Assembly: GCA_963573385.1 (NCBI GenBank)
Contig: CAUYLG010065885.1
Coordinates: 1 to 64,000, forward strand
Reading direction: 5' to 3'
Source of the DNA: Cacajao melanocephalus
Taxonomy: Eukaryota; Chordata; Mammalia; Primates; Pitheciidae
Length of the DNA: 64,000 nucleotides
Positions 49,679 through 61,118 of the stretch are shown piece after piece. The notes below the pieces were generated by a model, which did not search any database, was not told where the DNA came from, and saw only the letters and a program-made list of their open reading frames with translations. The translations under genes and the position numbers were made by a program. Every line of letters begins with the position of its first letter. Within the stretch, counting starts at the first letter, position 1.

Positions 49679-49968
49679 GACCTGGTTCAATGGCTCATGC
49701 CTGTAATCCCAGCACTTTGGGAGGTCAAGGTGGAAAGATCACTTGAGGTCAAGAGTTGCAGACCAGCCTGACCAACATGGCAAAACCTCGCCTCTCCGAA
49801 AAATACAAAAATTAACCAGGTGTAGTGGCATATGCCTGTAATACCAGCTACTCAGGAGGTTGAGACACAAGAATTACTTTAACCTGGGAGGCAGAGTTGC
49901 AGGGAGCAAAGATTGCACTCCAACATGGGCAACAGAGTGAGACTGTCTCAAAAAAAAGAAACAAAAAA
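49679..49968 (+). mobile_element. Full-length Alu SINE (older type)
   Basis: ACCTGGTTCAATGGCTCATG through both monomers to GAGTGAGACTGTCTCAAAAA. Small internal deletions in the right monomer (near 49905). Confidence 0.95.
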
Positions 49969-50570
49969 CAGAGTTTTGTTTTTTTTTTTGTAAATTTGAA
50001 AGATTCATCTCAGATTTCTCTTTTGTCCCCCATTATATTTATAGGGAACTTTACATATATAGGGAGCTTTAAGCAATATATTAAACAGGTTATAATAATT
50101 GCATATTAAATTCTAAGCAAATTTTATGATTATTAGTAATATTCACTCTTTGGATGTCTGTATGGATTTAAAGCTTGTAAAAGTGTCTGGAGGATAATGG
50201 TAGCTATCTGACTATCTCCAATCTAACAAAATAAAAACTCATGGATCAACAAGAAATGCAAATAAAAACACATATAACCCTTTATTATTACTGGGAACCA
50301 CAAAAATCCCCAAAACTTCAAATTACTTGTAAGTAGAGAATAAACCCCAAGTTCCAATACAACTATAGCTGAAAGCATTGACTGATACTACAAGGTTATG
50401 GTTTCAGGCAAAATGAGTCTTAGCTGCACCATGCAAAAAAGGACAGGGGAACTTAGAAAATGCCTAGACAAAATCACCTCCAGATAATGTCAAACTCTAA
50501 TTGTAAAATTTCTGAATTCAGGACTAAGATTTGGTAGGTAGTTCCAGCTATATAAATACCTCAGAGTATA
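49969..50570. other. Unassigned DNA
   Basis: No element recognised; it may be eroded L1 upstream of the next entry. Confidence 0.45.
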
Positions 50571-50985
50571 AAATGTTGAACATTTTTTTCATATACCTGT
50601 TGGTCATATGTATAATATAAATGTACAAAGAAAATATAGTACATAATACACAATGGAATACTATTCAGTCATTACAAAAGGAAATCTTATTCACGATAAC
50701 ATGGATTAATCTGGAGGACATTTTGTTAGATAAAATAATCTAGACATAGGCCAATACTGCATGATCTCACTAATATATTAAATCTAAAAAAGTTGAACTT
50801 ACAGAAGCAGAGGGCAAAGGGATTGGGGAAATACTGGTCAAAGGATACAAAATCTCAGATACATAGAAGAGTAATGTATTCTTTAAAATCACAAAGAAGA
50901 GAGATTTTAAGTATTCTCACTACAAAAAAAGGTAAGTATGTGAAGTAACGCATATGTTAGTTAGTTCAATTTAGCTCCCCCAAAA
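50571..50985 (+). mobile_element. L1 3' end, possible short 5' inversion
   Basis: From about 50613 this is sense L1: CACAATGGAATACTATTCAG, ACATGGATTAATCTGGAGGA, GCATGATCTCACTAATATAT, then the 3' UTR (AAGGATACAAAATCTCAGAT; ACGCATATGTTAGTTAGTTC). The 40 bp before it (TTGAACATTTTTTTCATATA, CCTGTTGGTCATATGTAT) read as antisense ORF2, suggesting a small twin-primed inversion. Confidence 0.75.
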
Positions 50986-51139
50986 GGAAACTTATTTTTT
51001 ATAAAGCAATTATAGTACTGATAATCTTGTTTAACGCAAAACAAGAAAGTAAATTGCAAATTATTACTTTTGAATATTGGTACAAATATTCAAAATAAAA
51101 TGTTACTAACAAACTAAAAAAACACACATCATTAAAATA

Positions 51140-53530
51140 ATAAACAATGACTAAGTGAGATTTATGCCACTAATGCAAGAATGACTATTCACTACTGGGA
51201 AAATTTGTTAATATAAATTCACCACAAGGAGAACAATTATATGATTATCTTCACGGTCACTGAAAAAACCTATGGAAAAATTCAACACCCATTTTTATTA
51301 AAAACTTGGAGAAAATAAGAATAGTTATTTTCTTAGCATGATGTAATAGGTCACCACATATAATAAGAAACATGAAGCATTTCTACTGTGGTCAAGAAAA
51401 GGGTCAAAGGATGTCAAGTATCTACTATTACTAAATGTTTAATAGTTATACTAGCCAATGCAATTGCAAATGAGTAAAAAATAAGAGATAGAAGAATTGG
51501 AATTGAAGAAATAAAACTATCTGTATTTGTAATGACATGATAATATGCCTAGAAAATGTTAAAGAATCAATTATAAAACTAAAAAGCAGGAGTAAAAATT
51601 AATGTGCAAAAATCCACAGCATAGATATACTTTAATAATCATTTAGAAGATATAAATATGACAAATCCCCATTCAAAACAGCAAAATAAATTTTTAAAGA
51701 TAAAATACTTAGGAATAACCTTCACAGGAAATGTTCAAAATCTACACATAAATAAACTATAAAACACTCCTGAATATCACATAACCAGACGTGAACAAAT
51801 GGAAAAAACTTCCGCTGTTCTTGGTTTGAACATCTTGATATCATCAAGATGTCAGTTCTAAGTTAATTTATAAATTTAATACAATATCAATAAAAAATAT
51901 CAATGAGTTCTGGTGCAGTAGCTTACACCTGTAATTCCAGCACTTTGGGAGGCTGAAGTTAGGAGGATTGTTTGAGCCTAGGAATTTGAGACCAGCATGG
52001 GAAAAATGGTGAGATCCTGCATCTACAAAAATTAAACAAACAAAGGTAGATATGGTGTCATGTACCTATAGTCCCAGCTACTCAGATGGCTGAGGTGGGA
52101 GAATTACTTGAGCTTGAGAGATTGAGGCTACAGTGAGCCATGATCACATTACTGCACTCCAGCCTGGGCAACAGAGTTAGACCTTGTTTTTTGGTTGTTT
52201 TTGTTTTTTAACTCAGTGTGGCTACAGAAGCTGATATTAAAATTCCTGTGGAAAAATAAATACGAAGAAACAGAAAATCTACAAAGCACTCTAAATTGAG
52301 ATCCCTTCTACCCTGTTAAAAATATTGAAATATACTATAAAATCTCTATAATTAAAAAATGAAGTACTAATGAATATAGACATACAAAGGGATTTCTGAT
52401 AAATATTTCCAGGATAAGCTATCTAAAAGAAAAAAAGGGGGGAGAAAATATTTATGACCTTAAAGTATGTAAAAACTTTTAATTAAAATACAAATAGAAC
52501 ACACAAGTATAATTTATTTTGCTTTTTCAAATTTGAAAACTGTTACTTTTCTAAATAAACTTTTAAGAAAATGAAAAGGCAAGACAAAAACTGGAAGGAT
52601 ATATTTGCGATTTACATACCTGGGTAAAGAATTTTTATCCAAAATATACCAGATATTCCTAAAATGCAAAAATAAGAAAATACACAGCCCAATTAAGAAA
52701 TGAGCAAAATATATGATAAGACATTTCACAGAGATAAATATATGAATTGTCAATAAGTACATGAAAAGATGCTCAACATTAGTCATCAGAAAATATAAAT
52801 TAAAACTATAATAAAATATTAAAATATAATAATTAGAATGGCCAAATTAAAATAAGATAGCAATGCAAAGTGTTGACAAGGTTATGAAGTGAATGGTACT
52901 TTCATCTATTGATGATGGGAGTGTTAAATTTTACAAACACCTCGGAAAACCACTTAGCAATTTCTTAAAAAGCTAAACATAGAGTGACCATATGATTTAG
53001 TCGTTTTGTTTTTACATACACACTCCAAATAAGTGGAAATACATATGCACATAAAGATGTGTACAAGCTGTTTATAGAAGCTTTATTTTTAATATCTCAA
53101 ATTTGGAAACAAGCCAGATGTCCATTAACAGGTGAAAGAATAAGCAAATTGCTTATTTCATGCAACATAATATTAGCATTAAACATGAATGAGTTATTAG
53201 CAATACTACAACATGGAAGACTCTTAATACCATCTTATTATGTGAAAGAAGCCAAACACAAAACATGACATACTGTGTGATTCTATTTTCAAACATGTTT
53301 GTATTGAGAGAAAGCAGATGAATAGTTGCCTATAGCCACAAGAGGGAGTAGAAGTTGCCAGAGAAAGGCCACAAAGAAACTTCTTGACATGATGGAAATA
53401 TGTAATACTTTAATCTGATGTGGTTACATTTGTGTATATATATTTGCCATAACTGATCAAATAGCACTGTAACAAAGGTGTTAATGTTACTGTATGTAAA
53501 TTAGAACTTAAATAATAAGACAAAATAATA
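51140..53530 (+). mobile_element. Old L1M ORF2 to 3' end, split by an Alu
   Basis: Sense relic of the reverse transcriptase C-terminal half and 3' UTR: AAAATTCAACACCCATTTTT, AAAATACTTAGGAATAACCT, ATTCCTGTGGAAAAATAAAT (after the Alu), AAAAGATGCTCAACATTAGT, AACAAGCCAGATGTCCATTA, GCAACTGTTATGTGAAAG-like sequence, and the 3' end near 53520 (GTTACTGTATGTAAATTAGA). Stops and indels throughout. No coding capacity. Confidence 0.85.
51908..52215 (+). mobile_element. Old Alu (AluJ-like) with a T-rich end
   Basis: CTGGTGCAGTAGCTTACACC, GAGGATTGTTTGAGCCTAGG, CCAGCTACTCAGATGGCTGA and GAGCCATGATCACATTACTG are typical of the oldest Alu class. Instead of an A-tail, the sequence after CAACAGAGTTAGACCTTG is T-rich (TTTTTTGGTTGTTTTTGTTT) to about 52210. 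Confidence 0.9.
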
Positions 53531-53761
53531 ACATCACCAATAAGATGCATATACTGAGTGTTTTGGAGAAAAGTATCCTGAAAAAAATACACGATGACTT
53601 AAATAATATTCCAACTGAGAATGTGTAACCTGCATCTAATCATGAGGAAATATCACACAATGCTAAATTGAGAGATAGTCTATAAAATAACTAACCTATA
53701 CCCTTCAAAAATGCCACTCCTTAGAAAGACTAAGAAGCTAGTCTATATTAAAGGAAACTAT

Positions 53762-54016
53762 TTGCTTAGGATTGCCTTGGTTATTTGGATTCATTTTCAG
53801 TTCCATATGGATTTTAAAATAGTTTTTCCTAGTCCTGTGAAGAATGTTATTGGGACCTACTTGAGTGGAGAGGGAAGGAGGAGGGAAAAGATTTAAAAAA
53901 AATAACTATCGGATACTAGACATAATACCTAGGTGAGACAATAATCTGTACAACAAACTAAACAAACCTGCACAAGTACACCTGAATCTAAAAAAAGAAA
54001 AAGGAAAAAAAAAGGA
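53762..54016 (+). mobile_element. Short L1 with 5' inversion
   Basis: 53762-53853 is antisense ORF2 (TTGCTTAGGATTGCCTTGGT; TTCAGTTCCATATGGATTTT; GTCCTGTGAAGAATGTTATT). It joins directly to sense L1 3' UTR at 53854 (GACCTACTTGAGTGGAGAGG; ACTAGACATAATACCTAGGT; CAAACCTGCACAAGTACACC), ending in an A-rich tail. A twin-primed insertion of about 250 bp. Confidence 0.9.
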
Positions 54017-55228
54017 ATTAAAGAGAAATACAACAGGAGATTCTGCACACACATGATATATGTGAGTCAATTTGTTAATTGATGAAATTTAGATAATTGT
54101 ATAATTGTAAAATGTTCTGAATTTGGTAACTGTACTAGGGCTACGCAAAAAAATTTTTTTCATAGGAAATATATAATGTGTTAATGGATAAAGAGTCATA
54201 CAGAAAGAAAACATTCAAATTATTAGAAAAATGATATATAAATTAAATATAAATGAATATATTAAGTATATTTATTGACACGCTCTGAAAGAAGCAAATA
54301 TAGCAAAACTTTCAAAATGCATGATTCAAAATATATGACTCATAAAAAGAATATATGAGCTTTCTTGCTAATATTCTTACAAGTTTTCTGAAAATTCAAT
54401 TTATTTCCAAATAAAGTGTGAAAAATTTAAAATTTTGAGTTCGAATAGCGTTTGGTTCTATCATGTTTTTCTAGAATAAATCACAAAATTTATTCAAGGT
54501 CCCCAAGTTCAATGTACTGATTTTCTCAAATTTTTAAAGGCAAGCTCATTTTGTAATTTTTAGTTTGCATACTTTCTTAAAATTATATTAAATTCCTTTT
54601 CAGTGTTTAATACAGAAACTAATATATTGCAACAATTCAACATTTATTATGTGGTAAATAACAAATATACCATCAAAATAGAGCCTACCCCAATAACAGT
54701 CCCCATAAGCTAAGCCTATTACACTAGTACCAAGTCTTCTTCTGAGTGTAAGATAAAATTGTTTTTTGCAACATACAACACACACCCAGTTGGGCAAATT
54801 GTTTCATTTTGTGAAAGACAATAATTCAGTTTTAATCCTTGAAATTCTACGGAGCTATACTTCATTCTACATAATTTAACTTCATCTTTGAACCTAACTA
54901 TCTGCCTTAAAAACTGATTATTTATACATAATCAGACTGCATGAGAGGCCATAATATTGGTGAGAAGCTAAACATCTCAAAGCTCTTTTTTTTGTGACTG
55001 TCCTCGAAAGTATATAGATCTTTATACATGTAATTTTGGCGGGGTGGGGGAAGTGCATACAATTAAACAAACGGAATTTCAGTAAGCACCTTTACACTCA
55101 TTCACTCATATCTCTTGGCTATGAATGCTCTTATTTGACCAATATTAATATGAGGATGTAACTTTTTTTCTTTAGTACAAGTGTTGACCTTTGTCTTCAG
55201 GATAGTCTTTCAGAATCAAGCTAGTTGG
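54017..55228. other. AT-rich DNA, nothing recognised
   Basis: No element recognised. A short G-rich run lies at 55039-55050. The ORF at 54600-54797 (minus) has no recognisable domain. Confidence 0.5.
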
Positions 55229-55311
55229 GGCTGGGCACGATGGCTCACGCCTGTAATCTTAGCACATTGGGAGGCCAAGGCAAATGGATCACTTGAGGTC
55301 AAGAGTTCAAG
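55229..55311 (+). mobile_element. Alu left-monomer fragment, 3' truncated
   Basis: GGCTGGGCACGATGGCTCAC to GAGGTCAAGAGTTCAAG, then it stops abruptly. No right monomer or A-tail, so the 3' part was deleted or the fragment was captured by a non-retrotransposition route. Confidence 0.9.
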
Positions 55312-56776
55312 TGCTGTGCTGGGAGCTTTGTTGGTCTCTTGTGATATTCACAAAGAGGTCTAGATTTCATACTCTATTATTGTGGGATGATATATATTCC
55401 AAGGCATTGTAAGGCTCAAAAGAGTGAAGAAAAGAATATCTCTCTTTTTAAAAATTATTTTTACTTTTATATTTAATGATTAATTCATTTTCATTTTCTT
55501 TTTTTTTAACTTTCAGGTTCAAAGACATGCACATATTTGTTAGATAGGTAAATTGTGTTTTGTGGGAGTTTGGCATACAGATTATTTCATCACCAGGGTA
55601 TTAAGCATAGAACCCAATAGGTAGTTTTTCAATCCTCACCCTCCTCTTACCATATACCCTCAAGTAGTCTCCAGTGTCTATCGTTCCCTTCTTTGCATCC
55701 ATATGTGCTCAATGTTCAGCTGCCACTAATCAGAGAGAACAGGCAGTATTTGGTTTTCTGTTCTTGTGTTAGTATGTTAAGGTCAATGGCCTCTACCTCC
55801 ATCCATGTTGCTGCAAAGGACATGTCCTCATTATATTTTATGGCTGCAATAGTATTCCTTGGTGTACATTTTTAAATCTAATCTATTGATAAACATTTAG
55901 GTCGAGTCTATGTCTTGCTATTATGAATAGTGCCACAATTAACATATATACATATGCATGTGTCTTTATGGTAGAAAAAAAAATTTTTTTTTTTTGGTTT
56001 ATAGTGAATAATGAGATTGCTGGGTCAAATGGTAATTCTGCTTTAACTTCTCCACAACCTTGCCAGCATGTTATGTTTTGACTTTTTAATAATAGCTATT
56101 CTGACTGGTGTGAGATGGTTTCTAATTGTGGATTTGATCTGTATTTCTCTAATGATTAATGATGTTGAGCATGTTTTCATATGCTTGTTGGTTGCATGAA
56201 TGTCTTCTTTTGAAACGTGTATGTCCACTTCCTTTGCCAACTTTTTAATGAGATTGTTTGTTGTTTGCTTGTAAATTTGTTTAAGTCCTTGAACTGACCA
56301 ATAAAAAGTTATACAACTGAATCAGTAATAAAAAACCTACCAGCCATCAAAAGCCCAGGATGAGATGGAGTCACAGCTGAATTCTACCAGATGTATAAAC
56401 AAGAGCTAGTACCATTCCTACTGAAACTAAAAAATTGAGGAGGAAGTATTCCTTCCTAACTCATTCTGTGAAGTCAGCATTATCTTGACACCAAAATCTG
56501 GTAGAGACACAACAAAAAAATAAAACTTTAGGCCAATATCCTTGAAGAACATAGATGCAAAAATATTCAACAAAATACTAGCAAACAGAATCCAGCAGCA
56601 CATCAAAAAGCTAATCCAAAATGATCAAGTAGGCTTTCCTCCTGGGATGCAGGGTTGATTAAGCATACACAAATCAATAAATGTTATTTACCACATAAAC
56701 AAAACCATTTTTTTCTTTACACACGTAAAGTGTCTAATGCAAATCCTCAACCACTAGTGCTCAATGAATGGTAGTG

Positions 56777-56905
56777 TTCCTCCTTTTTTTTTTCTTTTTT
56801 TTTTAAGAGAGAAAAGAAAGAAAGTGAAAGAAAGGGAAAAAAAAGAATGTAAGAGAGAAAGAAAGAAGAGAAAGAGGTTTTTTTTTTTTTATTTTCTTCC
56901 TTCAG
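56777..56905. repeat. Polypyrimidine-polypurine-polypyrimidine tract
   Basis: T-rich 56777-56803, GA-only 56804-56877 (GAAAGAAAG units with few interruptions), T-rich 56878-56905. The arms can pair as a hairpin and the purine block could form a triplex. The ORF at 56764-56961 over it is Lys/Arg-rich only because of composition. Confidence 0.85.
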
Positions 56906-57051
56906 TAAAGAGGTTATGTATTCAACAAAAAGTTATTGATTGTTTACTGTACCATGGTTAAACAAGATTAATGGATCTCAACATTTTCATCACAAAGAAT
57001 CATTTTTGTTACTCCCACCCTCTGGTTAACTCATGAACAATGCTTACAGCA

Positions 57052-57236
57052 AGATTTCTCAACAGCAGCACTGCTGACACTTTGGGCCAGATGATTCTTT
57101 GTTGTGGGAAGCTGTCTTCCTCATTGTAGGAGGTTTAACAGCATTGCTGGCTTCTACCCACTTGATGCTAACAGAATCCTCATTTGTAACCATCAAAAAT
57201 GTCTCCAGGCACTGCCAAATGTCCTCTGGGAAGCAG
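57052..57236 (-). mobile_element. MER5A-like hAT-Charlie fragment
   Basis: TTTCTCAACAGCAGCACTGC, TTTGGGCCAGATGATTCTTT, GTTGTGGGAAGCTGTCTTCC, GGCTTCTACCCACTTGATGC and AAAATGTCTCCAGGCACTGC are the complement of MER5A. The family is older than the L1 that encloses it, so it was probably carried in with the foreign segment. Confidence 0.85.
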
Positions 57237-58468
57237 ATCATCTCAATAGATGGATAAATATCTTTCAATGAAATTCAACGTCCTTTTATGTAAAAAAACT
57301 CCTAGTAGGCATTGAAGGAACAAACTTCAAAATAAGAGCCATCTCTGAAAATTCAGCTAACATCATACTGAATGGGCAAAAGCTGGAAGTATTCCCCTTG
57401 AAAACTGGAACAAGACAAGGATGCCCTTTCTCATGACTCTTGTTCAACCTAGTGCTAGATGTTTTAACCAGAGCAATCAGGCAAGAGAAAGAAATAAAGG
57501 CATCCAAATAGGAAGAGAAGAAGTCAAACTATTGCTCTTGGCAGACTATATGATTCTATGCCTAGAAAACCCCATAGTCTTTGCGTATTCTTGATCTGAT
57601 ATACAGCTTCAAAAAAGTTTCATGATACAAAACTAGTGTACAAAAATAGTAGGGTAGGATTCCTATACATTAACAACATCCAAGCTGAGATCTAAGTCAA
57701 TAATGCAATTATATTCCCAATAGCCACACAAAAAAGACTGGGTACATAACTAACCAAAAAGGTAGAAGACCTCTACAACGGGAATTATAAAACACTGCTC
57801 AAAGTAATCAGAGATGACCCAAACACATAAAAAAAATGTTTCATGCCCTTGCTAGGAGGAATTAGTGTTTTCAAAATGACCATATTGCCCAAAGCAATTT
57901 ACAGATTAATGCCATTCCTATCAAACTACCAATTAAATTTTTCACAGAATTAGAGTATCTCTTTAAAAATTTGTATGGAACTGAAAAAGAGCTCTAAGCA
58001 AAAAGAACAAAGCTGGAAGCATTGCATAACCTGACTTAAAACTATACTACAAGGCTACAGTAACTAAAACAACATGGTACTGGTACAAAAACAGACATAC
58101 AGGCCAATGGAACAGAATAGGGAGCCCAGAAGTTATGCCATATACCTACAGACATCAGATTTTGACAAAAACAGGCAACTGGGAAAGAACTCTGTATTCA
58201 ATAAATGGTGCTGAGATAACTGGCTAGCCCAATGCAGATTCAAACTGGAGCCCTTTCTGACACCATATAGAAAAATTAATTCAAAATGGATTAGAGACTT
58301 ACATCTAAAACTAAACATTATAAAAGCTCTGGAAGATAACCAAGGAAATACCATCCTGGAGATAGGACCCAGTAAAGATTTCATGACAAAGACACCAAAA
58401 GAAATTTCAACAAAAACAAAAATAGACAAATGGGACCTAATTAAAGAGTTTCTTCACTGCAAAAAAAG

Positions 58469-58471
<3 letters not shown>

Positions 58472-58522
<51 letters not shown>
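58472..58522. repeat. (AT)n microsatellite inside L1 ORF2
   Basis: Fifty-one bases of pure AT dinucleotide between CTGCAAAAAAAGAAA and GATATATATCAACAG, grown from a short A-rich stretch of L1 ORF2. Confidence 0.96.
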
Positions 58523-58525
<3 letters not shown>

Positions 58526-58639
58526 GATATATATCAACAGAGTAAACAGAATGGGAGGAAAAATTCAGAAGCTATGCAACCAACAAAGAATCTATAAGAA
58601 GGGAAGAACTCTGAATCTTTCTCTCCACTAGCAACAACA

Positions 58640-60090
58640 ACAAGAAAAAACTGAGCAGATAGCAGTAAATTGTAAGTATTCCTCTAATGCACCATTGCAT
58701 GGAGACAAATATCAATAACAGCAGCACCTTGTGGAACTGGCCTTAACACTTTCCTATTAAGCAAGAAAACTGAAAATGAGCTGAAGTGGTCTCAGATTGA
58801 GGCTCTTAGATGCTGGTAAAAACAAACACAAATCTTCTCTAAAGAAAAGCGTCTCCAAATTAGGCTTCCAAGTTTCTATGGAAATATTCAAATTTAAGCT
58901 CACAAAGATCACCAGCACACAAGAAAATAAGCTCCCATGATTGAAAATCAGCAGAAAAATATGTATAAAAATTTAGATAACCAAAAAGTTGAGATGTTGA
59001 AACAACCTGATATAAAAAACATAAGTAAGTATGTATGAAATGTTTAAGAAAATAAAAGATAAACTGACAAAAATAAACACACATTAAGAAACCTAAAAAT
59101 AACAAGATATATTTGAAAATATATAGATTTGTTTAAAAGAACCTAATTATATCAAGAACTCTTATAACTTTAGTGGAATATTAGATACTACTAAAGAGAG
59201 AACTAGTGCATAGCATGATCAATATTAAGTTGGTACAGAGGCATTGTTAAGTTTAACAGTAAAGCCACACATTGGGTAAAACTATTTGCAATATACAGTA
59301 AATGATTTATATTCATAATATATAAAAATTCTTTTCAATGAAAATGCCAAAAACACAATTTTTAAATAGAAAAAAAACACTAACAGGCACTTTATAAATG
59401 AAAATAAGCCAATGGGCAATAAGTATATACAAAATGCTTATCAAAAATATGCAGAATAAGTACACAATGAAATACCATTAGTCACCACTAGAATGGCTAA
59501 AATTAAAAAGGCAAGGCTGTCAATCAGTTGGAAGTGTTATACTTCCTATGAAATGGCAAATTTGTAAAAATACTTTGGAAAACACTTTGATGGAATCTAC
59601 TAAAACATTCCTCAGATATAACCTGTGATTCAGCATTTCCACTCATGGCATATATCAATATGTTAATAAAAAATGTACATGTACAAGAATGTTCATAGTA
59701 TATTTACTTGTAATAACCTAGAACTGGAAACTACCCAAATATTCTCAATAGCAGAATGGGTAAAAAGTTGGTGTCTATTTATACAATAAATTATTCCATG
59801 AAAATGAATAAGGTAAACTATTATACTGAAATGCATGGATTCCATAGACATAATTTTTAGTGAAAGAAATTCAAGATAAAAGAGTACATGCTGTATAATT
59901 ATATTTTTACAAGTTACGAAAAGTATCAAAATTTTAGTGCTGGAAGGCAGAATAAAGGCTACCCTTAGAAGACTCAAAAAGTACATGAGTGAGCTTTCTG
60001 GAATGATAGACACTTTCTATATCTTGATCTGGGTTGTTGAAAACTATGGAAAAAATTTCATTGAAATTTATAATTGAGATACGTCAAGAA
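58640..60090 (+). mobile_element. Old L1ME-type relic with internal deletion
   Basis: 58640-59200 resembles L1ME/HAL1 ORF1-region sequence (ATTGAAAATCAGCAGAAAAA; ATATTAGATACTACTAAAGA). From about 59260 it jumps to ORF2 C-terminal and 3' UTR sequence (ACCACTAGAATGGCTAAAAT; CCTAGAACTGGAAACTACCC; TATATCTTGATCTGGGTTGT), so most of ORF2 is missing. Heavily decayed. Confidence 0.75.
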
Positions 60091-60460
60091 CAGCAAAAAT
60101 GATATAAAGACATTTCAAAGAAATAAAAACTGATTGCTTATAACATCTAGACCTTCACTTAATGAATTCTGTAAGACATACTTCATGAATAATGAAAATG
60201 GCCCCAAAATAAGTATTTGGTATTCAAGAAACAATAGTGAACAAATAAACATGTGACATACATATAAATGCAAGCAAGCAGTATATGTGTAACTATTTAT
60301 TATCATAATAATGTATAAATCAAGGGATCAGAATGTCAGGGTACACAGGAATTAAAAAAATGAGTCCCAAAGCAAGAAGAGGAAGTTTTAGGTTCTAGTT
60401 CTGCTTTTCACTCCTTCATTTGGTGCTCTTGGCAAAATTCTTGTTAACATCATATTTTTA

Positions 60461-60468
60461 TCTCTATC

Positions 60469-60503
<35 letters not shown>

Positions 60504-60516
60504 ATCTATCTATCTC
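60461..60516. repeat. (CTAT)n tetranucleotide repeat
   Basis: About 12 CTAT units with one CATC interruption near 60502. Typical of a length-variable short tandem repeat. Confidence 0.95.
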
Positions 60517-61079
60517 TAATAGAAATGTTTATAACTCTCTTGCCCATTTTATAAAAGTAATTGTAAGTATCAAATGCACAAACGAATTTAAAGGATTTCA
60601 GAAACTATAAAATATAATTAAGCTAAAATGACTCATTAAATTATGAAATAAGATAAATAGAAAAAAATCCTTTAAAAATAATTCATCCTTTCCAATGTTA
60701 GGTGATAACTAGAGAAAGTTAAGTGTTGTGTTCTAGATTATATGTCATGTTAGTGATAATGCTTATGCTACAATAAGTCAGGTCCCCTGACTCCTTTTCT
60801 AGTATATTATTTTCTTACATTTTTGACATGTGAGAGATTTAAAGCATTAATGAGAATGACTCCTAGATATTAAGTAGAAAAGGATAGTCCCTACTTCTGT
60901 TTTTCCAGAGCTACTTCCATACTTTTTGGGAAAGAATGTTATGGACACATTTGGAAAATGATGAAAAAGTATTTTCGGATACCTCAGTTTGTTTTCATTA
61001 GGCCTATTTCCTTTATAAAATTACATGTATTATAAAAAATCAGCTGAAATCTACCACCTTCATGCATACCTGTGCGCAT

Positions 61080-61118
61080 GCACACACACACACACACACA
61101 CACATACACACACACACA
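61080..61118. repeat. (CA)n microsatellite
   Basis: CA units with one TA interruption near 61104. Confidence 0.96.

Larger units (their letters stand above)
56707..57236. other. Foreign 530-bp segment inside L1 ORF2
   Basis: L1 ORF2 stops at ACATAAACAAAACCAT near 56708 and resumes at ATCATCTCAATAGATGG near 57238. In the L1 consensus these two points are only about 20 bases apart. Between them lie unique DNA, a pyrimidine/purine/pyrimidine tract (56777-56905) and a MER5A-like fragment. No target-site duplication or A-tail is evident. Confidence 0.7.
55497..58615 (-). mobile_element. 3-kb L1 with 5' inversion and internal foreign segment
   Basis: 55497-56288 is antisense L1 3' UTR and ORF2 end (T-run, TTAACTTTCAGGTTCAAAGA; CATCCATGTTGCTGCAAAGG; TTGTAAATTTGTTTAAGTCC). 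From 56289 the orientation flips to sense ORF2 (AAAAGCCCAGGATGAGATGG; CCTTGAAGAACATAGATGC; CATCATACTGAATGGGCAAA; CATGGTACTGGTACAAAAAC) and runs to about 58615, stopping close to the consensus point where the antisense part starts. This is a twin-primed insertion with an inversion of about 2.3 kb. The sense part is broken by a 530-bp segment (56707-57236) and an (AT)n expansion. ORF2 frames contain stops; no activity is possible. Confidence 0.88.

Noticed and set aside
51830..51852. 23-bp hairpin (ACATCTTGAT with complement)
   Set aside because: Lies within L1M ORF2 and arises from small changes to the L1 sequence; not a distinct element.
56764..56961. Basic, Lys/Arg-rich ORF
   Set aside because: Purely a translation of a GA-rich low-complexity tract.
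60461..60516. Regular spacing considered as a CRISPR-like array
   Set aside because: A simple tetranucleotide repeat without spacers, in a primate genome.
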